19,584 nt of DNA from Clostridia bacterium. GTDB taxonomy: Bacteria > Bacillota_A > Clostridia > Oscillospirales > CAG-272. The notes beneath the pieces are model-generated. The model was not told where the DNA came from, did not search any database, and saw nothing but the letters and a program-made list of their open reading frames with translations. The position numbers and the translations under genes were made by a program. The stretch is from assembly GCA_017452945.1 (NCBI GenBank), contig JAFTLD010000062.1, forward strand, positions 1 to 19,584. The letters run 5' to 3'. Positions 7,965-15,323 of the stretch are shown piece by piece; position 1 is the stretch's first letter, and the number at the start of each line of letters is the position of its first letter.

Positions 7965-10013
7965 TCATGATTGATTATTCAAAATACCTACAAGATAGGT
8001 TTTGTCACCCTGTGAAATTCCTACGGGCATGTTGTAAAGGGGCGTGCCTTGGTCGTCCACTACGCTGACGTATACGCGGTACAAACCGTCTTGCAGTGCG
8101 GGCAACGACAGCGTGATTGCTACGTCGGTCGATTTGGTATCAACCAGCGTTTCGCCCACGTCCAGATCCTTGACGTTGAAATCCGATCTGCCCGAAGCAA
8201 TCACATTTCCGTTTTCATCCGTCACACTGATCATCAGATATCCACCTGCATAACACGGTGCTGCACCGCGGTTTTTCACGGTCAGAGTAAAGGTCGCATT
8301 TTGCCCCGAAATAAAGTTCTCAACCTGCATCTTCAGGGGAACGATGCGGTATCCTGCGCGAAGCGTGATCTCTCTTGTATATGGGTTATCCATAATACTG
8401 TACGGATCACAATGCAATCTGACGTAGCTTGCGTGCATGCGATTGACTGCATCCAGATAGTTCTCGGTGGGCGCCGTACCGGGATGCGTTTCAACCGATA
8501 CGGGAACGTTTTTCCAGAACAGCTGCGCCATTTCAATATTTCCGCGATAGCCGTTGGACACATTGGTCATGCCAACCTGCACCGAATCGTCAAACATGCC
8601 AAGGCCTTGCTCCAATGCATAATCCAGCGCATCCTTGTCATAGCAGTTATAGGGTGCACCCGTCGGCAAATAGACGATTCTCTCTCTGAGCATATCGTCC
8701 CCGGCCAGCACAAGCGTATTCGGGAAATATTTCTTCCAAAGTCGCATGTGATTGATCTTCATCTCGGTGGTAATGGGAGCGCACTCGGTTTCCAAGCTAT
8801 GTCCTTCACCCCAGGAGCCAAGAGAACCAACGTCCACAAACTCCACGGGATACTTGGACAGATGCTCGGCTGCAGCGGCAATGAAATTCTCCAGCTTTTC
8901 CAGGAACACCGGATCGTCATAGTAAGCAAACCACTTACCCTTCGCATCCACAGCACCCTGCGCGCCTGCATCGCGCACCCAAAGCGGCGTGTTCTGATTT
9001 CCCGGGAAAGCGGCACAGAATCGAACCGCGATCCTCTTGCCGCGCGCTACCCATTCATCCGCAGCATCATCGATCACAGACCAATCGTATACGCCCTCCT
9101 GCTTTTCTACGTCCGCCCAGCCAAGGCGGAAATACACAATATCGCAGGGGAAGGCATCCAGATAATCACCGGGGCGCAACGTATTTGCAAAAATATTCAA
9201 ATTGTTGGAATGATACGCAAAATTCCATCCCATGCCGGGATTGGTCAAAAGCTCTCTCGTATCTCCCAGCTTGATACTTGCGCTGCCGTTCTGCAGCGTT
9301 GCGGTAATATCCATTTCTGTCACCTCAGTTACGGTATCGGCACTGACCGCTACACCGCGGAATGCTGCGGCATCCTTGCGGTCGTTGTAAAACCCGATCG
9401 AATTGATGTACATGATCGCTCCCTTTTGCGATTGCGACCACGGTTCTATCATCAAAGCACTCAGATTACCTTTGAAATATGCATCGATCTCGTCGTCCGT
9501 ACCGTTTCCAACCTTATAGTTGAGCACAACGGTCTGCCAATCGTCGGTGCCCATGTAGTAAAGCGTCTTGCCCAGCGACTGACCGTTCACTTCAAATCTG
9601 CTTTGGTAGGCTGTGTAAAACTTGCCTGTATGCAATGTATCCGACACCTTGACGCGCAAGGCAACGTAAGTATAGTCATCGGCATTGATATCCGATACGT
9701 CCAATACGAAAGCGGATCTTCCCTCTCCGTTCGCCATCACGAACGCAACACCGTCCGCAACAGAATAGCCCATCGAAGCGTTGACGGTTGAATGACAGTC
9801 GTCCAGCACCTGCTCACCGGTAAAATCAATCAGCGCACCGGGCTGCACGTAATCATCCTCGGGAGCAGCAGTTGTTTCTTCCGGCTGCGTGCTTTGCTGT
9901 TCCTGCTGATCCGTCGTCTGCTCCTGTGTTGACGGATCAGGCTGACATCCCGGCACAGACAACACTGTGCAAAGTATCAGCACAAACGCAAGCAGCCATT
10001 TTGCTCTCTTCAT
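7965..10013 (-). CDS. Lipoprotein with binding module and DUF4832-like glycoside-hydrolase-type barrel
   Basis: I chose ATG at 10013 (682 aa). It is preceded by AAGGAAG and begins a clear lipoprotein signal peptide ending in SVPGC (C23). The frame is open upstream to 10172, but that part runs through the hairpin element and is not protein-like. After a Gln/Thr/Glu-rich linker, residues about 59-218 are one copy of the module that is repeated four times in the next gene. From about 256 the sequence LTNPGMGWNF, the segment around EGVYDW (about 305) and GSWGEGH (Glu403) match the DUF4832/DUF4874 type of TIM-barrel protein, which resembles glycoside hydrolases. Glu403 and Glu508 (SVETHPG) are candidate acidic catalytic residues, by inference only. 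Residues about 560-680 form an Ig-like C-terminal domain. It is probably an extracellular glycan-active or glycan-binding protein. The substrate is unknown. Confidence 0.8.
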   Translation of the reverse strand: MKRAKWLLAFVLILCTVLSVPGCQPDPSTQEQTTDQQEQQSTQPEETTAAPEDDYVQPGALIDFTGEQVLDDCHSTVNASMGYSVADGVAFVMANGEGRSAFVLDVSDINADDYTYVALRVKVSDTLHTGKFYTAYQSRFEVNGQSLGKTLYYMGTDDWQTVVLNYKVGNGTDDEIDAYFKGNLSALMIEPWSQSQKGAIMYINSIGFYNDRKDAAAFRGVAVSADTVTEVTEMDITATLQNGSASIKLGDTRELLTNPGMGWNFAYHSNNLNIFANTLRPGDYLDAFPCDIVYFRLGWADVEKQEGVYDWSVIDDAADEWVARGKRIAVRFCAAFPGNQNTPLWVRDAGAQGAVDAKGKWFAYYDDPVFLEKLENFIAAAAEHLSKYPVEFVDVGSLGSWGEGHSLETECAPITTEMKINHMRLWKKYFPNTLVLAGDDMLRERIVYLPTGAPYNCYDKDALDYALEQGLGMFDDSVQVGMTNVSNGYRGNIEMAQLFWKNVPVSVETHPGTAPTENYLDAVNRMHASYVRLHCDPYSIMDNPYTREITLRAGYRIVPLKMQVENFISGQNATFTLTVKNRGAAPCYAGGYLMISVTDENGNVIASGRSDFNVKDLDVGETLVDTKSTDVAITLSLPALQDGLYRVYVSVVDDQGTPLYNMPVGISQGDKTYLVGILNNQS

Positions 10014-10033
10014 CAAATAATCACTTCCTTCCA

Positions 10034-10196
10034 TAGCCGAACGGGAGTCGAACCGAATTGCCCGCCGGCGAATGCATTTTTGATAGATTTTGTGAAAGGG
10101 AACCGAAGCAAGATACCAATCTTGCGAGGTGAGCTTTGGCAAAAGATGCGAAAATGCATCGTCGTCGGGCAATTCGGTTCGGCTCCCGTTCGGCTA
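10034..10196. mobile_element. MITE-like 163-bp hairpin element with TA ends
   Basis: The outer arms 10034-10064 and 10166-10196 are 31-nt inverted repeats with one mismatch, which would be a G-U pair in RNA. Imperfect pairing continues inward (ATGCATTTT, TTTTG). The centre is a 7-bp stem GCAAGAT/ATCTTGC (10108-10114 and 10119-10125) with loop ACCA. Both ends are TA, so the element could be TA-flanked with termini GCCGAACGGGAG, as in IS630/mariner-derived MITEs. It encodes no protein. It begins 2 bp after the AraC gene and ends 21 bp before the next start codon, so it is carried in the operon mRNA as a long hairpin. An alternative is a native processing or attenuation hairpin. Confidence 0.6.
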
Positions 10197-10197
10197 C

Positions 10198-10977
10198 TCA
10201 CCCCCTGCTTGTCAGCGAGCTGCGAAACAAATCGGGTGAGATGCCGTAATATTTCTTAAAGCATCTGGAAAAATAATAGGAATCGGTATATCCGCACCGT
10301 GCGGCCACGTCTTTGATGCGCTCGTTGCTGGAAATGATCAGCTGTCTGGCAAGCTCCATGCGCAGCTCGGTCAGATATTCCAACGGTGTTTTTCCGATGT
10401 CCTTTTCAAAGCAATAGCGCAAATGGTGCATGGTGATTCCGTATTGCTGTGCCTGTGCTGCAATCTCAAAAGTCTGGTCTGTGAGATGCTCTCTGATCAG
10501 TTGGGTAAAATAACGCGTGTGTTGGCTCATACCCGTTTCGGCACATAAGCTCTTGATATACTCAAAAATCGAAAACGCAATGCTGTTGGAAAGGCTAATA
10601 TAGTTGTGCTTTTTTTCGGAAAACACGCAGTGCAACGTCTGTGCAAGTCGGATCACATTTCCTGATTGGTCATGCGCAACGATCACATCCAGCCCCGAAT
10701 ACAACGCGGGAAAATAAATGTGATAATCACAGTATGAAGCACTCGCGGTTTCACGGTGCATGCGGTTGGGCGGAATGGCAATGGCCGTTCCCGGGGAAAA
10801 AGTGTAGGAAAAATCCCCCACGTAGCCTGTACCGCTTCCCTGGTAATACACAACCAGCTCCCAGAAGGGGTGCAGGTGATCTTCCACACCGCAAAAGCTC
10901 TCAACGCCAAGCGTCTCCGCTGAGTTTTTACCAATGTAAATAATGTTGTTGGGATTTGAGCTGTCGGATCTTTTCAT
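10198..10977 (-). CDS. AraC-family transcriptional regulator with cupin sensor domain
   Basis: This 259-residue protein has an N-terminal cupin (about residues 25-90; HLHPFWELVVYYQG, then SPGTAIAIPPNRMHRE with H34, H36 and H74). A C-terminal double helix-turn-helix domain spans about 160-255. The second helix-turn-helix carries the typical AraC signature IKDVAARCGYTDSYYFSRCFKK followed by a GISPDLFR ending. Family members of this layout usually sense a sugar or its breakdown product and activate neighbouring carbohydrate genes. GGAGGAG is 6 nt before the ATG, and a promoter lies close upstream. It is the first gene of the unit that includes the barrel lipoprotein, the module-repeat lipoprotein and the solute-binding lipoprotein, so it probably controls them. 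The inducer cannot be told from the sequence. Confidence 0.9.
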   Translation of the reverse strand: MKRSDSSNPNNIIYIGKNSAETLGVESFCGVEDHLHPFWELVVYYQGSGTGYVGDFSYTFSPGTAIAIPPNRMHRETASASYCDYHIYFPALYSGLDVIVAHDQSGNVIRLAQTLHCVFSEKKHNYISLSNSIAFSIFEYIKSLCAETGMSQHTRYFTQLIREHLTDQTFEIAAQAQQYGITMHHLRYCFEKDIGKTPLEYLTELRMELARQLIISSNERIKDVAARCGYTDSYYFSRCFKKYYGISPDLFRSSLTSRG

Positions 10978-11003
10978 AATATACTCCTCCAGTTTCTGAT
11001 TTC

Positions 11004-11032
11004 ATTATACCGCAGTCTTCCCGAAATGAAAA
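11004..11032 (-). promoter_or_regulatory. Promoter of the AraC operon
   Basis: On the minus strand a perfect -10 TATAAT (11009-11004) is preceded, after 17 nt, by a weak -35 TTTTCA (11032-11027, 4 of 6). The leader before the regulator gene would be only about 20 nt. The weak -35 fits a promoter that needs an activator. Confidence 0.6.
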
Positions 11033-11160
11033 TGGACTGCGCGGTGGACATGATGGACAAATGGTACATTCTCGCAAAAAATCAAGCAACTTTGCAAAAC
11101 CTGCGCCCAAGAAAGTTTTTTTGCTCCCATTATCCAAGACTTATCAAAAGGATTGCCCGA

Positions 11161-11181
11161 TTTTGTGAACTTGTCACAAAA
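11161..11181. promoter_or_regulatory. Perfect 8-bp dyad, candidate operator
   Basis: TTTTGTGA-N5-TCACAAAA is perfectly symmetric and lies about 130 bp upstream of the AraC-operon -35. It resembles CRP/FNR or Rex half-sites, but the spacer is one base shorter than the usual even spacing. It has no T-run, so it is unlikely to be a terminator. The rest of 10978-11318 (341 bp) holds only the promoter and terminator listed here and otherwise AT-rich sequence without an evident gene. Confidence 0.45.
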
Positions 11182-11262
11182 TACCGCCTGCGATCTTTTG
11201 CAAAAAAACAAATTTTATAATCAAAAGATTTTGCCTGTTTTATGAAAGGGAGTTTTTTGCGA

Positions 11263-11305
11263 CAAAAAAGCAAAAGCGCATTTATCCTTGGATAAACACG
11301 CCTTT
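11263..11305 (-). terminator. Terminator of solute-binding protein paralogue 2
   Basis: The arms 11272-11287 and 11290-11305 form a 16-bp stem with a few G-U pairs. On the minus strand it is followed by a T-rich tract. It lies 13 nt past the stop of the 11319-12815 gene and separates it from the AraC operon. Confidence 0.8.
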
Positions 11306-11318
11306 GCTCATCAATATA

Positions 11319-12815
11319 TCATTGACCTTGCTCAATGACCTTATCAAGCGAACTGTTCAGCTTTTTGACTGCCTTTTTCACCGATCCCTCGTTTTTCTTG
11401 ATCATCGAGTTGACCGTATTGGTACCCGACTCATGTACCGTGCGGATGTTTGCGCTGGTAAAGTTGAAGGATACACAATACAGGTTGATCGGGTCAATCG
11501 CAACGCTGTTGACCACGCGGTCAAGCATATCGACCGACTGCGGATCCTTGACGTATTTGCTGGTCAGAGCGATCTCGTAGTACGCAGGCTTGACTCTGTT
11601 ATAGCTTTCGGATGCATAAGCCTCCAGGAAAATACCCAGATCATCGATCTGATCGTAGCAGGTGGAAGGCACACCGTATAAGATCACCTCAACCTGCACG
11701 TGGGTCTTGTAGTCCTGCGCCTCTGTCAGCTTGGGAATGGGCAGAATTCCGTAATCATTGGTCATATTACGAATGGTGGGATCCTCTACAGCGATCAGAC
11801 GATAGTTGATCATAGCTGCTTCATCCTGTGCGAACTTTGTCAGCACGTCACCGTCACCTGCATTGGTGGTAGCGGTAAACGAACCGGAGCAATTCAAAAG
11901 GCCAAGAACGGCATCCAGAGAATTGGTCAAACGCTCCTTATCGATCTCATAGGTATAAGCATTATCCGCGTCCTTTTTGAGCAAGCAGATATCCGAGCCC
12001 TCCCAGTAGCCGTCCATCATGGAGCTGGTGGGGCCGATGCGTGCGCAAAATCCGTACAGGTCTCCGGCATCTCTGCCGCCGCTGCCGTTCAGATCCTGAT
12101 AAAACATTTCAGCTACGCTTTGCATGTATCCAATGGTCCATTCACCGTTTTCCACAACCTCATACAGCTCTTCGCCAAGACCGATATCTTCCATCAGACG
12201 CTTATTGAACAGCGTGACGAACATATAGCGGTAGTAAGACAGTGACATGGGGCCTGTGACGAAAAACTGCGAATCCTTATAGGAAAGCGCGTTGGTAAAG
12301 CCCTCGGACCAATAATTCTTATCATAATCGATATAGGATGTGGTACGCAGGTCGGTCATGCGTCCCTGCAGCGCAAGTGTCATAGAGGTATAGGAGCAGT
12401 TGGCAACAATATTATAATCGGTACCGCCTGCAATCACCATGTTAGACACAGCGTCCACCACCTCGCCCGCAACGCTTCCGGGCTCGGGCAAATGCTGCAC
12501 GACCTCGATATTGCAATGCAAGCGCTCCTCAAGAGCCAGGTTTCTGTTGTACACCGCATCGTTGATGGGATCGGAGTCCATCTCCTCCACGTATACCTCA
12601 CTATCGTTGACGGGCTCCACGCGCGAGATCACAGTAATATCTCTGCCACCGAGGTCGACTTCGCCCAAATCGTCATGGTCATTATCAGTAACAAGCTCCT
12701 CGCTCGTCCCCTCGGTGCTCTGCACCTCCTCACTCGGCTCCACTTCCGCACAAGAAACAAACAAAGATGACACAACCATGAGGACAGCCAAAACAAAAAT
12801 TAAAAGTTTTTTCAT
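11319..12815 (-). CDS. Solute-binding lipoprotein of ABC-transporter type (paralogue 2)
   Basis: This 498-residue protein has a signal peptide with lipobox FVSC (C22) and an acidic linker. It then follows the same fold-wide pattern as the protein at 4035-5540: DDLGEVDLGGRDITVISRVE, VTGPMSLSYYRYMFVTLFNK, YQDLNGSGGRD, MMDGYWEGSD, NDYGILPIPK and YGVPSTCYDQIDDL. The two proteins align along their entire length, with well over half of positions identical by eye, so they arose by duplication and may bind related ligands. GAGGAGG is 5 nt before the ATG. It is its own transcription unit, with a consensus promoter 40 nt upstream and a terminator just downstream. The strong promoter suggests high, possibly constitutive, expression, in contrast to its paralogue in the AraC operon. 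No permease or ATPase gene is in the window. The ligand is unknown. Confidence 0.85.
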   Translation of the reverse strand: MKKLLIFVLAVLMVVSSLFVSCAEVEPSEEVQSTEGTSEELVTDNDHDDLGEVDLGGRDITVISRVEPVNDSEVYVEEMDSDPINDAVYNRNLALEERLHCNIEVVQHLPEPGSVAGEVVDAVSNMVIAGGTDYNIVANCSYTSMTLALQGRMTDLRTTSYIDYDKNYWSEGFTNALSYKDSQFFVTGPMSLSYYRYMFVTLFNKRLMEDIGLGEELYEVVENGEWTIGYMQSVAEMFYQDLNGSGGRDAGDLYGFCARIGPTSSMMDGYWEGSDICLLKKDADNAYTYEIDKERLTNSLDAVLGLLNCSGSFTATTNAGDGDVLTKFAQDEAAMINYRLIAVEDPTIRNMTNDYGILPIPKLTEAQDYKTHVQVEVILYGVPSTCYDQIDDLGIFLEAYASESYNRVKPAYYEIALTSKYVKDPQSVDMLDRVVNSVAIDPINLYCVSFNFTSANIRTVHESGTNTVNSMIKKNEGSVKKAVKKLNSSLDKVIEQGQ

Positions 12816-12854
12816 GTGTTCCTCCTCTGCCTATATAAGGGCATTAGTATTTAT

Positions 12855-12883
12855 ATTATACAATTCTTTGGAGATATTGTCAA
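12855..12883 (-). promoter_or_regulatory. Consensus promoter for solute-binding paralogue 2
   Basis: On the minus strand TTGACA (12883-12878), a 17-nt spacer and TATAAT (12860-12855) match the housekeeping consensus exactly. Transcription would start near 12848. Confidence 0.9.
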
Positions 12884-12890
12884 TACTTTC

Positions 12891-12919
12891 TTGACCGCAC
12901 GCACGCTCTGTGATATAAT
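12891..12919 (+). promoter_or_regulatory. Promoter of the metallo-beta-lactamase-fold lipoprotein
   Basis: TTGACC (12891-12896), a 17-nt spacer and a perfect TATAAT (12914-12919) are present. The start would be near 12926, giving a leader of about 25 nt. Its -35 is only 7 bp from that of the divergent promoter. Confidence 0.88.
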
Positions 12920-12950
12920 AAGTGCAAACGGAGACCAAAGGAGGAAAGAC

Positions 12951-14495
12951 ATGAAAAAAACCCTCGCATTTTTACTTTGCTTACTCATGGTGGTCAGCAT
13001 TTTGACCGCTTGCAACAGCACGCCCGACACCGAACCGCAGGACAGTACCGAGCTGACCGAGAGCGATACCCAGCCTACCATCCCGCCCGAGCAGGCGCCG
13101 CCTCCCGAGCAGGTCATCGAAGGCTTGGCTCCCGACGCAGTGATCATGGAGATCGGCACAGCCACCAAGCAAGTGCTTTTGACCGATCTTGATTGGACCG
13201 ATATACAAAACGCCTTTACCTCGGTGGGATACGCTGACGTCAATGCTACTCTTTTGGAGGACACCAAGCTGGAAACGCGCGTCCTTTATGGCAAGGACGT
13301 TATGGTCACGCTGCAGAAAGCACAGGAACGCACGTATGCCATCTTGGAGCCCTACAACGAGTCCATTCTTTCGGTACTCACCCCCAACGAGCAGACAGGA
13401 ACGGGTGAAGCCACGCTGGCTCAGATCGGCATCGCACGCATTGATGAGGATGACAACCCCTTGAACGGCATGTCCTATATGTTCAAGCTCTCAGACGGCA
13501 GCGCAGTGGTCATTGACGGTGGCTTTAACAACAAGAAAAACCGCCAAAACCTGATGAATGTACTTGAAAAATATGATATTGCCAAAACCGAGGACGGAAA
13601 ATACTGTATTACCGCATGGATCTTCTCGCACGGTCACAAGGATCACAGAGCCGCATTTACCGGCATTGGCAAAAATTTCGGTGACCAAATCTCGCTGAAA
13701 TATACAATGTTCAGTTTTCCGCCCAGCCCCGGCACGCTGACCGCCTCCACGTTTGACTCAGTCAACTTCGAAAACAAGATGTACGAATACTTTCCCGGTG
13801 TGCAGCATATCGTGCCTCACGCGGGTCTTGCATATCACTTTGGCAACCTGACCGTGGAGGTGCTTTACGCTCCGGAAATGATGTATGCACCCGACCAAAC
13901 CATTGGATACTACAACGACACCAGCTTGATTATGATTGCCGATTGCGCCGGCGCTCGCACGCTCTTTATGGGGGATGCCGGAGAGGCTGCCGCAACCCTG
14001 TCATGGAACAACAATGAAAAGGCGGCATTCAAGGCAGATATGCTGCAAATCACGCACCACGGCTTTAACACGGCTGAGAGCCAGCACAAATGGAAAAACA
14101 TCAAGCAGATATACGTTGCTACGGGTGCAGAGCTTGCGCTGCTGCCCATTACTGACCGTTTGCAAGGTGATGAACGTAACGGAAGATACACGGTAATCGT
14201 AGGCCACGGTGGCGCAAATTACCAGATGTCCATGTTTGTCAACAAACGCGACAAGCCCACATCGGCCTCTGTGACACAGGATCTCTACAACGAATTTGTT
14301 GCGCAGGTTGCCGAGGGTACCAACACCTATCCGACGTTGTTCGGTTATGACGGCATCAACAAGATCGTCAGCGACAAGGGCATTGTGACCTACATTGCGG
14401 GCAACGAGACCGAGCCTATGATCACGCTGTTCTCGCTTTCTTCGCAAGGTGTGAGCATGATTGATAACCAAACGCTTGCCGAATGGCTGGATTGA
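12951..14495 (+). CDS. Metallo-beta-lactamase-fold lipoprotein
   Basis: I chose ATG at 12951 (514 aa), because AAAGGAGG precedes it and it starts a lipoprotein signal peptide with lipobox LTAC (C21). The open frame upstream only covers the promoter region. After a Pro/Glu/Thr-rich linker (about 22-55) and an N-terminal segment of unknown type, residues about 155-420 carry a metallo-beta-lactamase fold. The visible parts are AVVIDGG, the metal-binding SHGHKDH (H227, H229, D231, H232), FMGDAGE (D342) and THHG (H369, H370). The pattern resembles the ComEC/Rec2-like hydrolase branch. All key metal ligands appear intact, so an active hydrolase outside the cell is likely. The substrate cannot be told; phosphoester or nucleotide substrates are typical of that branch. 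It is divergent from a solute-binding lipoprotein gene. Confidence 0.82.
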   Translation: MKKTLAFLLCLLMVVSILTACNSTPDTEPQDSTELTESDTQPTIPPEQAPPPEQVIEGLAPDAVIMEIGTATKQVLLTDLDWTDIQNAFTSVGYADVNATLLEDTKLETRVLYGKDVMVTLQKAQERTYAILEPYNESILSVLTPNEQTGTGEATLAQIGIARIDEDDNPLNGMSYMFKLSDGSAVVIDGGFNNKKNRQNLMNVLEKYDIAKTEDGKYCITAWIFSHGHKDHRAAFTGIGKNFGDQISLKYTMFSFPPSPGTLTASTFDSVNFENKMYEYFPGVQHIVPHAGLAYHFGNLTVEVLYAPEMMYAPDQTIGYYNDTSLIMIADCAGARTLFMGDAGEAAATLSWNNNEKAAFKADMLQITHHGFNTAESQHKWKNIKQIYVATGAELALLPITDRLQGDERNGRYTVIVGHGGANYQMSMFVNKRDKPTSASVTQDLYNEFVAQVAEGTNTYPTLFGYDGINKIVSDKGIVTYIAGNETEPMITLFSLSSQGVSMIDNQTLAEWLD

Positions 14496-14533
14496 TACGG
14501 CTAATGTAAATATTCACAAGAAATTCACTTCGA

Positions 14534-14556
14534 TTTTTTGATATTTATTCAAAAAA
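14534..14556. repeat. AT-rich inverted repeat after the MBL lipoprotein gene
   Basis: TTTTTTGA (14534-14541) and TCAAAAAA (14549-14556) flank a 7-nt loop. It could be a weak terminator of the upstream gene, and it overlaps the -35 and spacer of the presumed purC promoter. Function uncertain. Confidence 0.4.
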
Positions 14557-14566
14557 GCTCTATACA
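14538..14566 (+). promoter_or_regulatory. Probable purC promoter
   Basis: TTGATA (14538-14543), a 17-nt spacer and TATACA (14561-14566) each match the consensus at 5 of 6 positions. The leader would be about 50 nt. No purine riboswitch or PurR box was recognised. Confidence 0.55.
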
Positions 14567-14623
14567 AAAGAGCAAATTCGTGATAAAATAAGATGTAAAT
14601 TTATTCCGCAAAGGAGCTATTTT

Positions 14624-15322
14624 ATGAAACTGGTATACAAGGGAAAAACCAAAGACGTTTATGCACTTGACAACGGCAACGTGATGTTGAAATTCAAGGA
14701 CGATTGCACCGGTAAGGACGGTGTGTTTGATCCGGGTGAAAACAGCGTTGGATTGACGATTGACGGCATCGGCAAGGCTAACCTGATCTCCTCCATTCAC
14801 TATTTTGAGCTGTGCAAGCAAGCCGGCATCAAGACCCACTACGTCAGCGCAGACGTGGAAAATGCAACCATGGAAGTGCTCCCCGCGGAATGCTTTGGTA
14901 AGCCTCAGGGAGGCGGCGGATTGGAAGTGATTTGCCGCTTGGTCGCAACCGGCAGCTTCATCCGCAGATACGGTGAATACATCAAGAACGGCACTCCTCT
15001 GCCCGGTGGTTATGTGGAATGCACCTTCAAGAACGATGAAAAGGGCGATCCCTTAGTAACCGGTGAAGGTCTTGTGGCACTTGGCATTATGACTGCCGAA
15101 ATGTTTGAGAGCCTCAAGGCACAGACACTGGCCATCACCAAGATCGTTGCCGACGACCTGAAATCCATCGGCCTTGATCTGTGGGACATCAAGTTTGAGT
15201 TTGGCTACCACAACGGTGAGGTCGTACTGATCGATGAGATCGCATCCGGCAATATGCGTGTCTACAAGGGCGACACCATCATAGATCCCGTTGAACTGAC
15301 CAAGCTGATCAATAACAGATAA
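14624..15322 (+). CDS. purC: Phosphoribosylaminoimidazole-succinocarboxamide (SAICAR) synthase
   Basis: This 232-residue enzyme of de novo purine synthesis joins CAIR and aspartate using ATP, in the cytoplasm. The N-terminal nucleotide-binding motif YKGKTKDVY (residues 5-13) fits the family. [17 protein letters not shown] (about 101-117) matches the usual E-V-x-R-x-x-A-x-G-S element. [11 protein letters not shown] (204-214) corresponds to the D-E-x-x-x-x-x-x-R signature. The length is close to the short bacterial form of about 235-240 residues. The motifs differ somewhat from typical PurC (ATGS rather than AAGS, ASGNMR rather than SPDTCR), so it belongs to a divergent branch. AAAGGAG is 7 nt before the ATG. 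It stands alone: no other purine gene is adjacent, and a large hairpin terminator follows at once. Confidence 0.88.
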   Translation: MKLVYKGKTKDVYALDNGNVMLKFKDDCTGKDGVFDPGENSVGLTIDGIGKANLISSIHYFELCKQAGIKTHYVSADVENATMEVLPAECFGKPQGGGGLEVICRLVATGSFIRRYGEYIKNGTPLPGGYVECTFKNDEKGDPLVTGEGLVALGIMTAEMFESLKAQTLAITKIVADDLKSIGLDLWDIKFEFGYHNGEVVLIDEIASGNMRVYKGDTIIDPVELTKLINNR

Positions 15323-15323
15323 G

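Noticed and set aside
8049..9791. A 580-codon plus-strand frame opposite the barrel lipoprotein gene
   Set aside because: It shows no recognisable domain, and codon bias of the real gene explains the lack of stops. The minus-strand protein has clear family motifs.
10034..10064. tRNA-like string (GGTTCGACTCCCG on the minus strand)
   Set aside because: It resembles a T-loop, but no 5-bp T-stem, acceptor, D or anticodon arm forms around it. It is explained by the inverted-repeat element.
10014..10172. N-terminal extension of the barrel lipoprotein to 10172
   Set aside because: It runs through the hairpin element, has no ribosome binding site, and would bury the lipoprotein signal peptide inside the protein.
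11026..11220. A 64-codon plus-strand frame in the intergenic region upstream of the AraC gene
   Set aside because: It lacks a ribosome binding site, overlaps the promoter and the dyad, and has no recognisable features.
12816..12950. Upstream extension of the MBL lipoprotein frame to 12816
   Set aside because: It covers the divergent promoters and has no ribosome binding site, while ATG 12951 has AAAGGAGG and starts a signal peptide.
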